12,196 nt of DNA, taken from Clostridia bacterium (GTDB lineage Bacteria; Bacillota; Clostridia; Christensenellales; Maliibacteriaceae). Shown here in pieces: positions 6,939 to 12,196 of this stretch; within the stretch, counting starts at the first letter, position 1; every line of letters begins with the position of its first letter. Made by a program: the position numbers and the translations under genes. The stretch is from contig JAGBGW010000247.1 of the NCBI GenBank assembly GCA_017935825.1, positions 1 to 12,196 on the forward strand, read 5' to 3'. The notes below the pieces were generated by a model. That model searched no databases. It was given only the letters and a program-made list of their open reading frames with translations, and had not been told where the DNA came from.

Positions 6939-7703
6939 TTAGACGATGGTCCAGCCGCCGTCGACCAGCAGAAGCTGACCGGTCACATAGCTGGAAGCGT
7001 CGGATGCAAGGAACAGCATTGCGCCGTTGAGCTCGCCGGGGTTGCCGCGACGACCCATGGGGCAGCCGTTCTTGATGCCATCTTCGTACTTCTGGTCTGC
7101 AACCTTAGCAGACATTTCGCTTGCGAAGTAGCCGGGGCCAAGGCAGTTGACGGTGATGCCGCCCTTTGCCCACTCTGCAGCCAGAGCCTTGGTCATCATC
7201 ATGACAGCGCCCTTTGCGGTGGAGTAACCGGAGCGGGGTACGCCGTTCATGGTGACCTGGCAGTGGAAGGAGCCGATGTTGATGATGCGGCCGTAGCCCT
7301 GCTTGAGCATGACCTTACCAACCTCGCGAGCCATGTAGAACACGCCGTTTACGTTGATGCCCATGGTGCGCTCCCAGGTAGCGTCGTCGCACTCAACAGC
7401 GGGAGTTGCAAAGCCTGCAGCTGCGTTGTTGATGAGGATATCGATGCGGCCGAAGGTTTCTACGACCTTGTTGACACATGCAGCGATCTGCTCGCTGTGG
7501 CCAACGTCGCACTGGATTGCAAGGCACTTTACGCCAAGAGCCTCAGCTTCAGCCTTTACTTCTTCCAGCTTCTCGATGCGGCGAGCGCAGACGACCACGT
7601 TGCAGCCCTGCTCTGCAAGGCAAAGTGCAAACTGACGGCCAAGACCGGAGGATGCGCCGGTTACAAGAGCAACTTTGCCCTGTACGTCAAAATAATTTTT
7701 CAT
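6939..7703 (-). CDS. Classical SDR-family oxidoreductase (gluconate 5-dehydrogenase-like)
   Basis: NAD(P)H-dependent alcohol/ketone oxidoreductase with a Rossmann fold, 254 aa, the usual length. Visible motifs: cofactor loop TGASSGLG (15-22), CDV (65-67), INNAA (91-95), structural/catalytic Asn117 in INVNG, and the catalytic set Ser145 (INIGS), Tyr160 and Lys164 (YSTAK). Then come LGPG (188-191) and the C-terminal end PMGRRGNPGELNGAMLFLASD...VTGQLLLVDGG. Two arginines directly after strand 2 (ARR, 40-42) suggest NADP(H) preference. The tail resembles gluconate 5-dehydrogenase and 3-ketoacyl reductase types, but the substrate is not determined. The start ATG has a GTGAGG site 8-9 nt upstream. 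It follows the MFS gene by 46 bp with no terminator between, so the two are probably one operon, and the transporter likely imports or exports the SDR substrate or product. Confidence 0.93.
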   Translation of the reverse strand: MKNYFDVQGKVALVTGASSGLGRQFALCLAEQGCNVVVCARRIEKLEEVKAEAEALGVKCLAIQCDVGHSEQIAACVNKVVETFGRIDILINNAAAGFATPAVECDDATWERTMGINVNGVFYMAREVGKVMLKQGYGRIINIGSFHCQVTMNGVPRSGYSTAKGAVMMMTKALAAEWAKGGITVNCLGPGYFASEMSAKVADQKYEDGIKNGCPMGRRGNPGELNGAMLFLASDASSYVTGQLLLVDGGWTIV

Positions 7704-7749
7704 GTGATTTACCTCACTTAAAATTGTTTGATCAAATGATCGGGTTAAC

Positions 7750-9039
7750 TTAGCGCTCGAAGCCCATCTCTGCGATCTGCTTGGTGCTCAGACGGGTAGA
7801 GATGAAGTACAAAGCGGATACCACCAGCATCAGAGCTGCGAAGATGTACCATGCAAGTACGTAGGTACCGGTGATGTCGAATACCATTGCTGCAACGGTG
7901 GGGCCAACGATCTGACCGACGTTGCCTGCGATGTTCATCCAGCCGGACATGGTGCCGTAGTCCTTGTCACCGAAGTTGTAGGAGGTGATCAGGAAAGGTA
8001 CGGTGGAGGGCAGTGCGCCGCCGAGCATGTACATGGGGATGAGGATGGTAGCAAAGATCATGTTCTTGGTAGCCATTGCCATGCAGATGAAAACGCCTGC
8101 GTAGAAGATGGGAACCAGAACGGATACGCGCTTGATGTGCAGAACGTCTGCAAGAACACCGACGAGGAACTTACCAAGGATCATGGTGCCAAGTGCGCCT
8201 GCATAGATGGAAGCTGCCTGGTTGGAATCGCCGGTAACCTCGGTGAAGTATGCAACGAACTGTGCGCTGAATGCTGCAGCACCGATCATGGTAACTGCGC
8301 CTGCCAGCCACTGGGTCCACCAACGACCGGTCTTAAGAGCCTGACCACCGGTGATACCTGCACGCTGAAGCGGAACAGCGCTCTTGGTCTCCTCGGGAGA
8401 GGGGTCACCAACACGGGTCTCGAAGCCCTTATCGGAAGGCATGGAGACGATCAGCAAGATTGCGATCGGGATCATCAGTGCGTTGATGCCTGCCATTGCA
8501 AGGTAAGCTGCACGCCAGCCGGAGTTTGCGATCACGGAGTTGATGACCTTAACCCAAACCAGTGCACCTGCGCCGGAACCAAGCATACCGATGGACATTG
8601 CGGTGCCCTTTACCTTGGGACCGAACCAGTTGGAAACCATGATGGTTACAGGAAGGTTGGTTGCACCTGCCCAGCCGATACCCTGGATACCGGCAAGGAT
8701 CAGCATCTGCCAAAGAGCGGTGGTGCGGCTCATCAGAAGATAGCAAACGCTGGTGAGGGTAACGCAAGCGGTCAGCATCCACTTGACGGGGAATTTCTTA
8801 TACAGTTTGCCGATAAACAGGGACGAACCCATCATGGCAAACGTCATAACAGTGTTAGTCTGCGTAAAAGCGGTACGAGTGATACCGAACTCTTCGCAAA
8901 TGGGGTTGTAGAACAGTCCATAGCAGTTAACCTTAATAACATAGCAGATAAACATGGACATGAAGCCGCAAAGCAGAACAACCCAGCCATAGTAGAACTT
9001 GCCGTCTACTTTGAACAGATTCTCAAACTTAGATTTCAT
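7750..9039 (-). CDS. MFS transporter, OFA/monocarboxylate-like
   Basis: A 429-aa major facilitator protein with about 12 membrane helices and a central charged loop (about 202-243, DKGFETRVGDPSPEETKS). It opens with KFYYGWVVLLCGFMSMF (14-30), typical of the oxalate:formate antiporter/MCT-like branch. A variant of MFS motif A is at GKLYKKFPVKW (77-87), and helix-4 region NLPVTIMVSNWFGPKVKGTAMSIGMLGSGAGAL (128-160) is family-like (WF...+G.A.Gi...G.g.G). Substrate unknown; the branch favours small organic anions. GAGGAGG (minus strand of 9044-9050) lies 4 nt before the ATG. First gene of a pair with the SDR. Codon choice looks restricted (AAG for Lys, ATC for Ile, GCA/GCT for Ala), as in highly expressed genes, and the upstream promoter has two perfect hexamers; both suggest strong expression. 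Confidence 0.92.
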   Translation of the reverse strand: MKSKFENLFKVDGKFYYGWVVLLCGFMSMFICYVIKVNCYGLFYNPICEEFGITRTAFTQTNTVMTFAMMGSSLFIGKLYKKFPVKWMLTACVTLTSVCYLLMSRTTALWQMLILAGIQGIGWAGATNLPVTIMVSNWFGPKVKGTAMSIGMLGSGAGALVWVKVINSVIANSGWRAAYLAMAGINALMIPIAILLIVSMPSDKGFETRVGDPSPEETKSAVPLQRAGITGGQALKTGRWWTQWLAGAVTMIGAAAFSAQFVAYFTEVTGDSNQAASIYAGALGTMILGKFLVGVLADVLHIKRVSVLVPIFYAGVFICMAMATKNMIFATILIPMYMLGGALPSTVPFLITSYNFGDKDYGTMSGWMNIAGNVGQIVGPTVAAMVFDITGTYVLAWYIFAALMLVVSALYFISTRLSTKQIAEMGFER

Positions 9040-9214
9040 TGTTCCTCCTCAAAAATCAAGTCTCCACTTGTATTGCATTACAGATTTTGCACGGTGCAAA
9101 AAAACCGCACGATCCCTGCAGTCACTGCGCAGTGTTTATCCTGCAGGGCACAATGGAAACGGCCAATTTCCAAAGCCTGTTATGCGGCAAAAACCTTGCA
9201 AAATCGGCTTTGCC
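9040..9214 (-). promoter_or_regulatory. Long leader of the MFS-SDR operon, rich in inverted repeats
   Basis: From the predicted start near 9214 to the MFS ATG there are about 175 nt without a gene. In transcript order there are complementary arms at: 9206-9212 with 9171-9177 (7 bp); 9167-9171 with 9155-9159 (GGAAA/TTTCC, 5 bp); 9141-9148 with 9114-9121 (CCCTGCAG/CTGCAGGG, 8 bp), which enclose a 12-bp palindrome at 9123-9134; and 9094-9101 with 9085-9092 (8 bp around one G). The ribosome binding site follows at 9044-9050. It does not match riboswitch cores I can recall (FMN, TPP, SAM, cobalamin, glycine, THF, ZTP). It could be a structured RNA, a set of protein sites, or both. Confidence 0.45.
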
Positions 9215-9220
9215 TCGACA

Positions 9221-9250
9221 ATTATAGACTTGTGAAAGATGCAATGTCAA
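9221..9250 (-). promoter_or_regulatory. Consensus sigma-A promoter of the MFS-SDR operon
   Basis: On the minus strand TTGACA (plus 9245-9250) and TATAAT (plus 9221-9226) are both perfect consensus hexamers, separated by 18 bp. The predicted start is near 9214. Confidence 0.82.
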
Positions 9251-9264
9251 TATCCCAGTAAAAA

Positions 9265-9310
9265 TTTATCGATATCTGACTACTGTTTATCGATAGTAAA
9301 TATCGATATC
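9265..9310. promoter_or_regulatory. Cluster of three TATCGATA sites upstream of the MFS-SDR promoter
   Basis: The 8-bp palindrome TATCGATA occurs at 9267-9274, 9288-9295 and 9301-9308, with start-to-start spacing of 21 and 13 bp. The first two lie in the direct repeat TTTATCGATA (9265-9274, 9286-9295), two helical turns apart; the first and third share TATCGATATC. They sit about 16 bp and more upstream of the -35, roughly -53 to -94 from the predicted start, where an activator would bind. The regulator is unknown. Confidence 0.5.
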
Positions 9311-9353
9311 AGGGTTTTATTTCGTTTTCTTATATTTTTTGCCCCAAAAAACG

Positions 9354-9388
9354 CAAAAAAAGAGCGGAACAAAACGTTCCGCTCTTTT
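9354..9388 (-). terminator. Rho-independent terminator after the two-TM protein gene
   Basis: On the minus strand a 13-bp stem (plus 9376-9388 with 9358-9370) around a 5-nt loop runs into a T7 tract (plus 9355-9361). It lies 18 nt past the stop codon at 9407 and separates this gene from the MFS-SDR regulatory region. Confidence 0.87.
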
Positions 9389-9406
9389 GGCTGTCTGATT
9401 ATAAAA

Positions 9407-10168
9407 TTACTTGTTTCTGTCGTAGTAGCTGTTCATCGCTGCAGTGTGTGCGCTGTCTGCAGCTGCCTGTGCGGATGCTGCCGCCTGCTGTGCTGCTGCC
9501 GCTGCCTGCTGCTGTGCTTCCAGCTGCTGGCTCATGACGCGCATCGTCTGCAGATGCTGCTTTTCCATTTCATGCAGATTGACAGCCTGTGCCACAGTAT
9601 TTGCTCTGTGGTTGCGAACTGCATTTGCCATGAAAGAAAGTGCTGCAGAGGTCAGGTAATAGTTGGGCAGTGCCACAAGACCCGTTGCCATCTGGTTGAC
9701 ATAGGTGCCGTACATCGCCTGTTCCTTGGCAGCTTCCACCTGCTCCAGCTGTGCCTGCAGATTCGGCAACGTCTTTTCCTTCTTGCTTGCCGCAAGGAAT
9801 TTGATCAAAGAAATCACTGCCATGACAACAGCACCGATCAAAAGGAATGTGCACATAAATGCCAGGAAATTCTTATCTGCAACCTTGGTGATGATCCAAA
9901 GGACAAGACAAACCGCCACTGCAATACCATAGGACAACAGACCGGTTTTTGCATCCTGATAATCGCCTTCGATTTTAGAAATCTGACCGGACAAATCGTC
10001 AATGGGCGTATAGAAATTGGTTTCACAGTAATTTGCGAACTGCGCCATTTCAGAAAAAGCATCGGCAAGCTGCGCTCCGGTCAATACTTCAAATTCCTGC
10101 GGCGTCCATTTTGCCACACCAACAAACTGTCTTCCGTCTTTATGGGTCAACGTATATTCTGCGGACAT
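9407..10168 (-). CDS. Unidentified two-TM protein with Ala/Gln-rich tail
   Basis: I do not recognise this 253-aa protein. In order: a mixed, acidic N-terminal part (1-75, beginning MSAEYTLTHKDGRQFVGVAKWTPQEFEVLTG); two adjacent membrane segments (about 77-95 and 101-125) joined by a very short loop; a charged likely coiled-coil stretch (about 128-152); a middle part with ATGLVALPNYYLTSAALSFMANAVRNHRAN (161-190); then a helix of EKQHLQTMRVMSQQLE type running into an Ala/Gln-rich tail (about 217-244). Both termini are probably on the same side of the membrane, most likely the cytoplasm. The start at 10168 is chosen because AAGGAG lies 8 nt upstream; an ATG at 10249 in frame has no such site and sits at the promoter. 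Monocistronic, with its own promoter and terminator. The tail is low-complexity, so weak database matches to it should not be trusted. Confidence 0.8.
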   Translation of the reverse strand: MSAEYTLTHKDGRQFVGVAKWTPQEFEVLTGAQLADAFSEMAQFANYCETNFYTPIDDLSGQISKIEGDYQDAKTGLLSYGIAVAVCLVLWIITKVADKNFLAFMCTFLLIGAVVMAVISLIKFLAASKKEKTLPNLQAQLEQVEAAKEQAMYGTYVNQMATGLVALPNYYLTSAALSFMANAVRNHRANTVAQAVNLHEMEKQHLQTMRVMSQQLEAQQQAAAAAQQAAASAQAAADSAHTAAMNSYYDRNK

Positions 10169-10220
10169 AGTGTATTCTCCTTTTTTTCCGTTCTGCCGTA
10201 CTTCGGCTTTTATTGATTTT

Positions 10221-10249
10221 ATTCTATACAAAGTTAATTTATTTTTCAA
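10221..10249 (-). promoter_or_regulatory. Promoter of the two-TM protein gene
   Basis: On the minus strand TTGAAA (plus 10244-10249) and TAGAAT (plus 10221-10226) are 17 bp apart, about 53 bp before the chosen start codon. An inverted repeat, AACAGT-ATAA-ACTGTT (10248-10263), touches the upstream edge of the -35. Confidence 0.55.
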
Positions 10250-10268
10250 CAGTATAAACTGTTTATTT

Positions 10269-10299
10269 AAAAAAAGAAGCGATACAAAACGGTATCGCT
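10269..10299 (-). terminator. Rho-independent terminator after ybaK
   Basis: On the minus strand AGCGATAC and GTATCGCT (plus 10292-10299 and 10278-10285) form an 8-bp stem with a 6-nt loop, followed by TCT7 (plus 10269-10277). It lies 20 nt past the ybaK stop codon. Confidence 0.82.
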
Positions 10300-10319
10300 C
10301 CTTTCATCATACATTTCCT

Positions 10320-10790
10320 TTATTCCCAGTTTTTGCACACATCTACCCATGCTTTGGCGGCGGAGTACTTCTCAAGTTCCTCGCACGTCAGCTCGATTGC
10401 GCTGTTGGAAGAACCGCAGGCGGGGAACACGGTGTCAAATCGCTTCAACGATTCGTCGAGGAATACCTCTACCCCATCGTTTATGGCAAAGGGGCACACA
10501 CCGCCCACGGCGTGACCCACAAGGGGCTCCACATCGTCAAAGGCAAGCATCTTGGCTTTCATGCCAAAGGTATGCTTGAACTTTGCATTGTCCACACGGG
10601 CATCGCCTGCCGCAACCACAAGGATGCAGGTGTCGTCCTTTGCAAAGGACATGGTCTTTGCAATGCGCTTGCCTTCCACACCAAGGGCCAGGGCTGCCAG
10701 CTCCACCGTTGCGGAGGACACTTCAAATTCCAGTACGTCGGCTTCTCTGCCAAACTGTGCGAAAAATTCCTTTACTTTCTCGATAGCCAT
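10320..10790 (-). CDS. YbaK/ProX-type aminoacyl-tRNA deacylase
   Basis: Cytosolic enzyme expected to hydrolyse wrongly charged aminoacyl-tRNA in trans (Cys-tRNA(Pro) or Ala-tRNA(Pro) in known members), a translation proofreading job. The 156-aa product has the normal length for the free-standing domain. Visible family features: N-terminal VKEFFAQFG, the conserved RIAKTMSF with catalytic-region Lys45 (42-49), VVAAGDARVD (58-67), FKHTFGMKAKML (71-82), the glycine-rich GHAVGGVCPFAI (92-103), VFLDESLKRFDTVFPACGSSNSAIEL (109-134), and a terminal helix. The start at 10790 was chosen because a GTGAGGT site lies just upstream and the protein then begins as the family does; an ATG at 10844 would add 18 residues read from the inverted-repeat element. 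Which tRNA it edits is not clear. Confidence 0.93.
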   Translation of the reverse strand: MAIEKVKEFFAQFGREADVLEFEVSSATVELAALALGVEGKRIAKTMSFAKDDTCILVVAAGDARVDNAKFKHTFGMKAKMLAFDDVEPLVGHAVGGVCPFAINDGVEVFLDESLKRFDTVFPACGSSNSAIELTCEELEKYSAAKAWVDVCKNWE

Positions 10791-10846
10791 ATTAACCTCA
10801 CATGATTTAAATTGATTCGGTTTTTCGGGCAGATTTGTACCCATAT

Positions 10847-10875
10847 TTCATACGAACCTTTGTCGTTTCAATCAA
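10847..10875 (-). promoter_or_regulatory. Candidate ybaK promoter inside the inverted-repeat element
   Basis: On the minus strand TTGATT (plus 10870-10875) and TATGAA (plus 10847-10852) are 17 bp apart, about 55 bp before the ybaK ATG. Each hexamer departs from consensus, so this is a weak call. Confidence 0.32.
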
Positions 10876-11016
10876 GATTGTTATCAAATATAAGCCTCAT
10901 TCCGACTCAAATCTGACCGAAGAAACTGCGAAGCACAGTTGGGCGAGGAATGTTCGAGAGATTTTGGTTGCAGAGGATTTGCCTTAACTGGACGTTAGGG
11001 TGAATCCGATAAGACC

Positions 11017-11050
11017 AAAAGATCCGGACAGAACCGCCCAAATGCGGATC
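11017..11050 (-). terminator. Weak terminator candidate for the helicase/carrier-like operon
   Basis: On the minus strand GATCCG (plus 11045-11050) can pair with CGGATC (plus 11021-11026), followed by TTTT (plus 11017-11020). The stem is only 6 bp with an 18-nt loop and lies inside the inverted-repeat element, 24 nt past the stop codon at 11074. Confidence 0.3.
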
Positions 11051-11073
11051 AATTCGAGTCATGTGAGGTTATA

Positions 11074-11388
11074 TTATTCCATCTTCACATCGGGGTCGGA
11101 ATAGAAATACTCGTCCACGTCGATGACTGCGTCTTCGGGTTCCTCATCGTCGTTGCCGTCATCGCGCATTCTGTCTGCAAGATAGGCGCGCATGTCTTCA
11201 AAGTACCAGAAGGCTGCTGCATCCACGTCGTAGATGGTAAGGGAAAACCGTTTTTCCGCCGCGATGATCAGACGGGCAAAGTCCAGTGCATCCAGACCAT
11301 CCGCCGCGCGAAGGGGCGTGCGCTGGTTGATATCGGCAGGGTCCACGTTCATGATCTCTGCCACAAGCTGTGCAAGTTTATCAGACAT
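11074..11388 (-). CDS. Acyl-carrier-protein-like protein lacking the attachment serine
   Basis: A 104-aa acidic protein. Residues 3-74 follow the acyl carrier pattern: helix LAQLVAEIMNV, D-I-N-Q-R-T-P-L loop, helix start GLDALDFARLIIAAEKRFSLTI, then DAAAFWYFEDMRAYLADRM. In true carriers the phosphopantetheine sits on Ser of a DSL motif; here the same place reads D33-A34-L35, so the protein cannot be modified there. A negatively charged tail follows (about 76-104, DDGNDDEEPEDAVIDVDEYF). The start at 11388 has AGGAGG (minus strand of 11395-11400) 6 nt upstream and overlaps the last 8 bp of the helicase gene, implying coupled translation. It may be a carrier-fold binding partner and not an acyl carrier. 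The fold assignment comes from pattern only, with no structure search done. Confidence 0.72.
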   Translation of the reverse strand: MSDKLAQLVAEIMNVDPADINQRTPLRAADGLDALDFARLIIAAEKRFSLTIYDVDAAAFWYFEDMRAYLADRMRDDGNDDEEPEDAVIDVDEYFYSDPDVKME

Positions 11389-12196
11389 CTTCTTCCTCCT
11401 TTTCCTCCACCACGGGTTCATCGCAAAGGAAGCGGGACGGCGCACCTGCGTAGGTGACACAAAGTGCGTGCAGCGCACGGGTGGCGCTGATGTAAAGCAG
11501 ACGGCGGTCGTCCTGATGGCGGTAGTTTTCGTCGTCGGCGCCGAAGATGATGACACCGTCAAATTCAAGACCCTTTGCCATATAGATGGGAACGATCAGC
11601 GTGCCCGTCAGGTCGTACTCGCGATCCTGCACGATCAGCTGGGCCTCGGGCAGGTTGGCCTGTGCATACAGGCTTGCCGCCTGAGATGCGTTCTTGGTGA
11701 TGATCGCCACGTTGCCGCAGCCCATGTCGTAGAGAGACTTGACCACATTCGGCAAATCGTCCAGCATGTCGTTGCCGCCTTCGTAGGCAAGCACACGGGG
11801 TTCTTCACCGTCACGGTTGAAGCTGACAAGACCAAATCGGCTGTCGATGAAACGGGACGAGAAGCGGATGATCTGGTTGGTGCAGCGGAAGGACTTGTTC
11901 ATGGTGATGCGCAGGCTCTTTTTACGGGTGATGATCTTCTCGATGGTCTCGTAGATGGATTCATCCTCCACCTTGCCGATGGACTGGTTCACGTCACCCA
12001 GCACCGTGTAGCGTGCACGGGGGAAGAGACGATTGAGCATCTCATACTGCAGGGGTGTGTAGTCCTGTGCTTCGTCCACCACCACCTGCTTGACACCGCG
12101 GTAGAAGTCGCAGCTTTTAAACTGCATCAGCATCCAGGAAAATGCCATGGAGTCCGCATAAGAAAGGTTGGAAAAATCCAGATGCTTTTTGGAGTA
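11381..12196 (-). CDS. HelD-like UvrD/Rep superfamily I helicase (C-terminal part)
   Basis: The frame stays open to the right edge, so the N-terminal part (including the Walker A region) is outside the window; about 271 residues are visible. Helicase motifs run in order: motif II VVVDEAQDYTPLQYEML, motif III VLGDVNQSI, motif IV region LRITMNKSFRCTNQI, motif V IVPIYMAKGLEFDGVIIFGAD, and motif VI RRLLYISATRALHAL. The end is acidic (VVEEKEEEDV). DEAQDY(T/S)PLQY and the short spacing to the C-terminus fit the HelD group, ATPases that strip stalled or post-termination RNA polymerase from DNA in Gram-positives; UvrD/PcrA-type repair helicases are less likely. The missing N-terminal coiled coil of HelD would confirm this. 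It overlaps the carrier-like gene by 8 bp. Confidence 0.85.
   Translation of the reverse strand, partial: YSKKHLDFSNLSYADSMAFSWMLMQFKSCDFYRGVKQVVVDEAQDYTPLQYEMLNRLFPRARYTVLGDVNQSIGKVEDESIYETIEKIITRKKSLRITMNKSFRCTNQIIRFSSRFIDSRFGLVSFNRDGEEPRVLAYEGGNDMLDDLPNVVKSLYDMGCGNVAIITKNASQAASLYAQANLPEAQLIVQDREYDLTGTLIVPIYMAKGLEFDGVIIFGADDENYRHQDDRRLLYISATRALHALCVTYAGAPSRFLCDEPVVEEKEEEDV

Larger units (their letters stand above)
10793..11071. mobile_element. 279-bp MITE-like element with terminal inverted repeats
   Basis: The ends are inverted copies: TAACCTCACATGA (10793-10805) and TCATGTGAGGTTA (11059-11071) match perfectly over 13 bp. Similarity continues inward (about 25 of the first 31 bp) and fades over roughly 55 bp, including GGGC and TGTCC/TGTACC blocks. 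Both ends are flanked by TAT (10790-10792 and 11072-11074), a possible 3-bp target duplication. No transposase or credible ORF lies inside. It fills the whole gap between the start codon of ybaK and the stop codon of the carrier-like gene, and its left end supplies the ybaK ribosome binding site. It could instead be a decayed structured RNA or palindromic unit; copy number in the genome would decide. Confidence 0.5.

Noticed and set aside
7701..7724. Similarity between the region before the SDR start and the left end of the inverted-repeat element (ACCTCAC and TTAAA..TTG)
   Set aside because: The shared part is mainly the ribosome binding site plus A+T-rich bases; it is too short and gapped to call a second copy.
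6879..9261. Long plus-strand open frames (280 and 374 codons) across the SDR and MFS genes
   Set aside because: Shadows caused by strong codon bias in the real minus-strand genes; they show no domain and lie over well-recognised enzymes.
10950..11003. A 17-codon open frame (MFERFWLQRICLNWTLG) inside the inverted-repeat element
   Set aside because: The only purine-rich stretch (GAGGA) ends directly before the ATG, too close to act, and nothing supports a peptide of this sequence.

Overview
The window looks like chromosomal DNA of a low-to-mid G+C Gram-positive anaerobe of the gut Clostridia type (Oscillospiraceae/Ruminococcaceae-like). Pointers are strong AGGAGG-type ribosome binding sites, consensus sigma-A promoters, many U-tract terminators, an LCP cell-wall ligase, an AsnA asparagine synthetase, a lipoprotein resembling the DUF4367 group, and a HelD-type helicase. 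This placement is inferred from gene content; no rRNA or other phylogenetic marker is present. No tRNA, rRNA, CRISPR array or intact transposase was seen.

Layout, left to right. (1) The 3' part of a flavodoxin-fold NAD(P)H-dependent FMN reductase (+) enters from the left edge. (2) An LCP-family cell-wall ligase (+) follows, with its own consensus promoter and a perfect 10-bp-arm palindrome at the predicted transcription start. It ends at a two-way hairpin terminator facing (3) nadE (-), the glutamine-dependent NAD+ synthase. (4) asnA (+) diverges from nadE and has a consensus promoter and a terminator. (5) A small lipoprotein (+) comes next and ends at a second two-way terminator. (6) Then a run of minus-strand transport and metabolism genes: an SLC13/DASS-type permease (5572-6855), and upstream of it an SDR oxidoreductase plus MFS transporter pair. 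The pair is driven by a promoter with two perfect hexamers, a long leader rich in inverted repeats, and a cluster of three TATCGATA sites. (7) An unidentified two-TM protein with an Ala/Gln-rich tail (-), and a YbaK/ProX-type aminoacyl-tRNA deacylase (-). (8) A 279-bp element with inverted ends fills exactly the gap between the deacylase start codon and the stop codon of the next gene. (9) An acyl-carrier-like small protein (-) overlaps the 3' end of a HelD-type UvrD/Rep helicase (-), which runs off the right edge.

Most of the genes are core metabolism and housekeeping: nitrogen and NAD supply, cell wall, translation quality control, RNA polymerase recycling. The parts most worth a second look are: the inverted-repeat element between the carrier-like gene and ybaK; the carrier-like protein that lacks the serine needed for phosphopantetheine attachment and overlaps the helicase gene; the regulatory region of the MFS-SDR operon; and the palindrome at the LCP promoter. 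I see no clear case for a wholly new multi-gene system.
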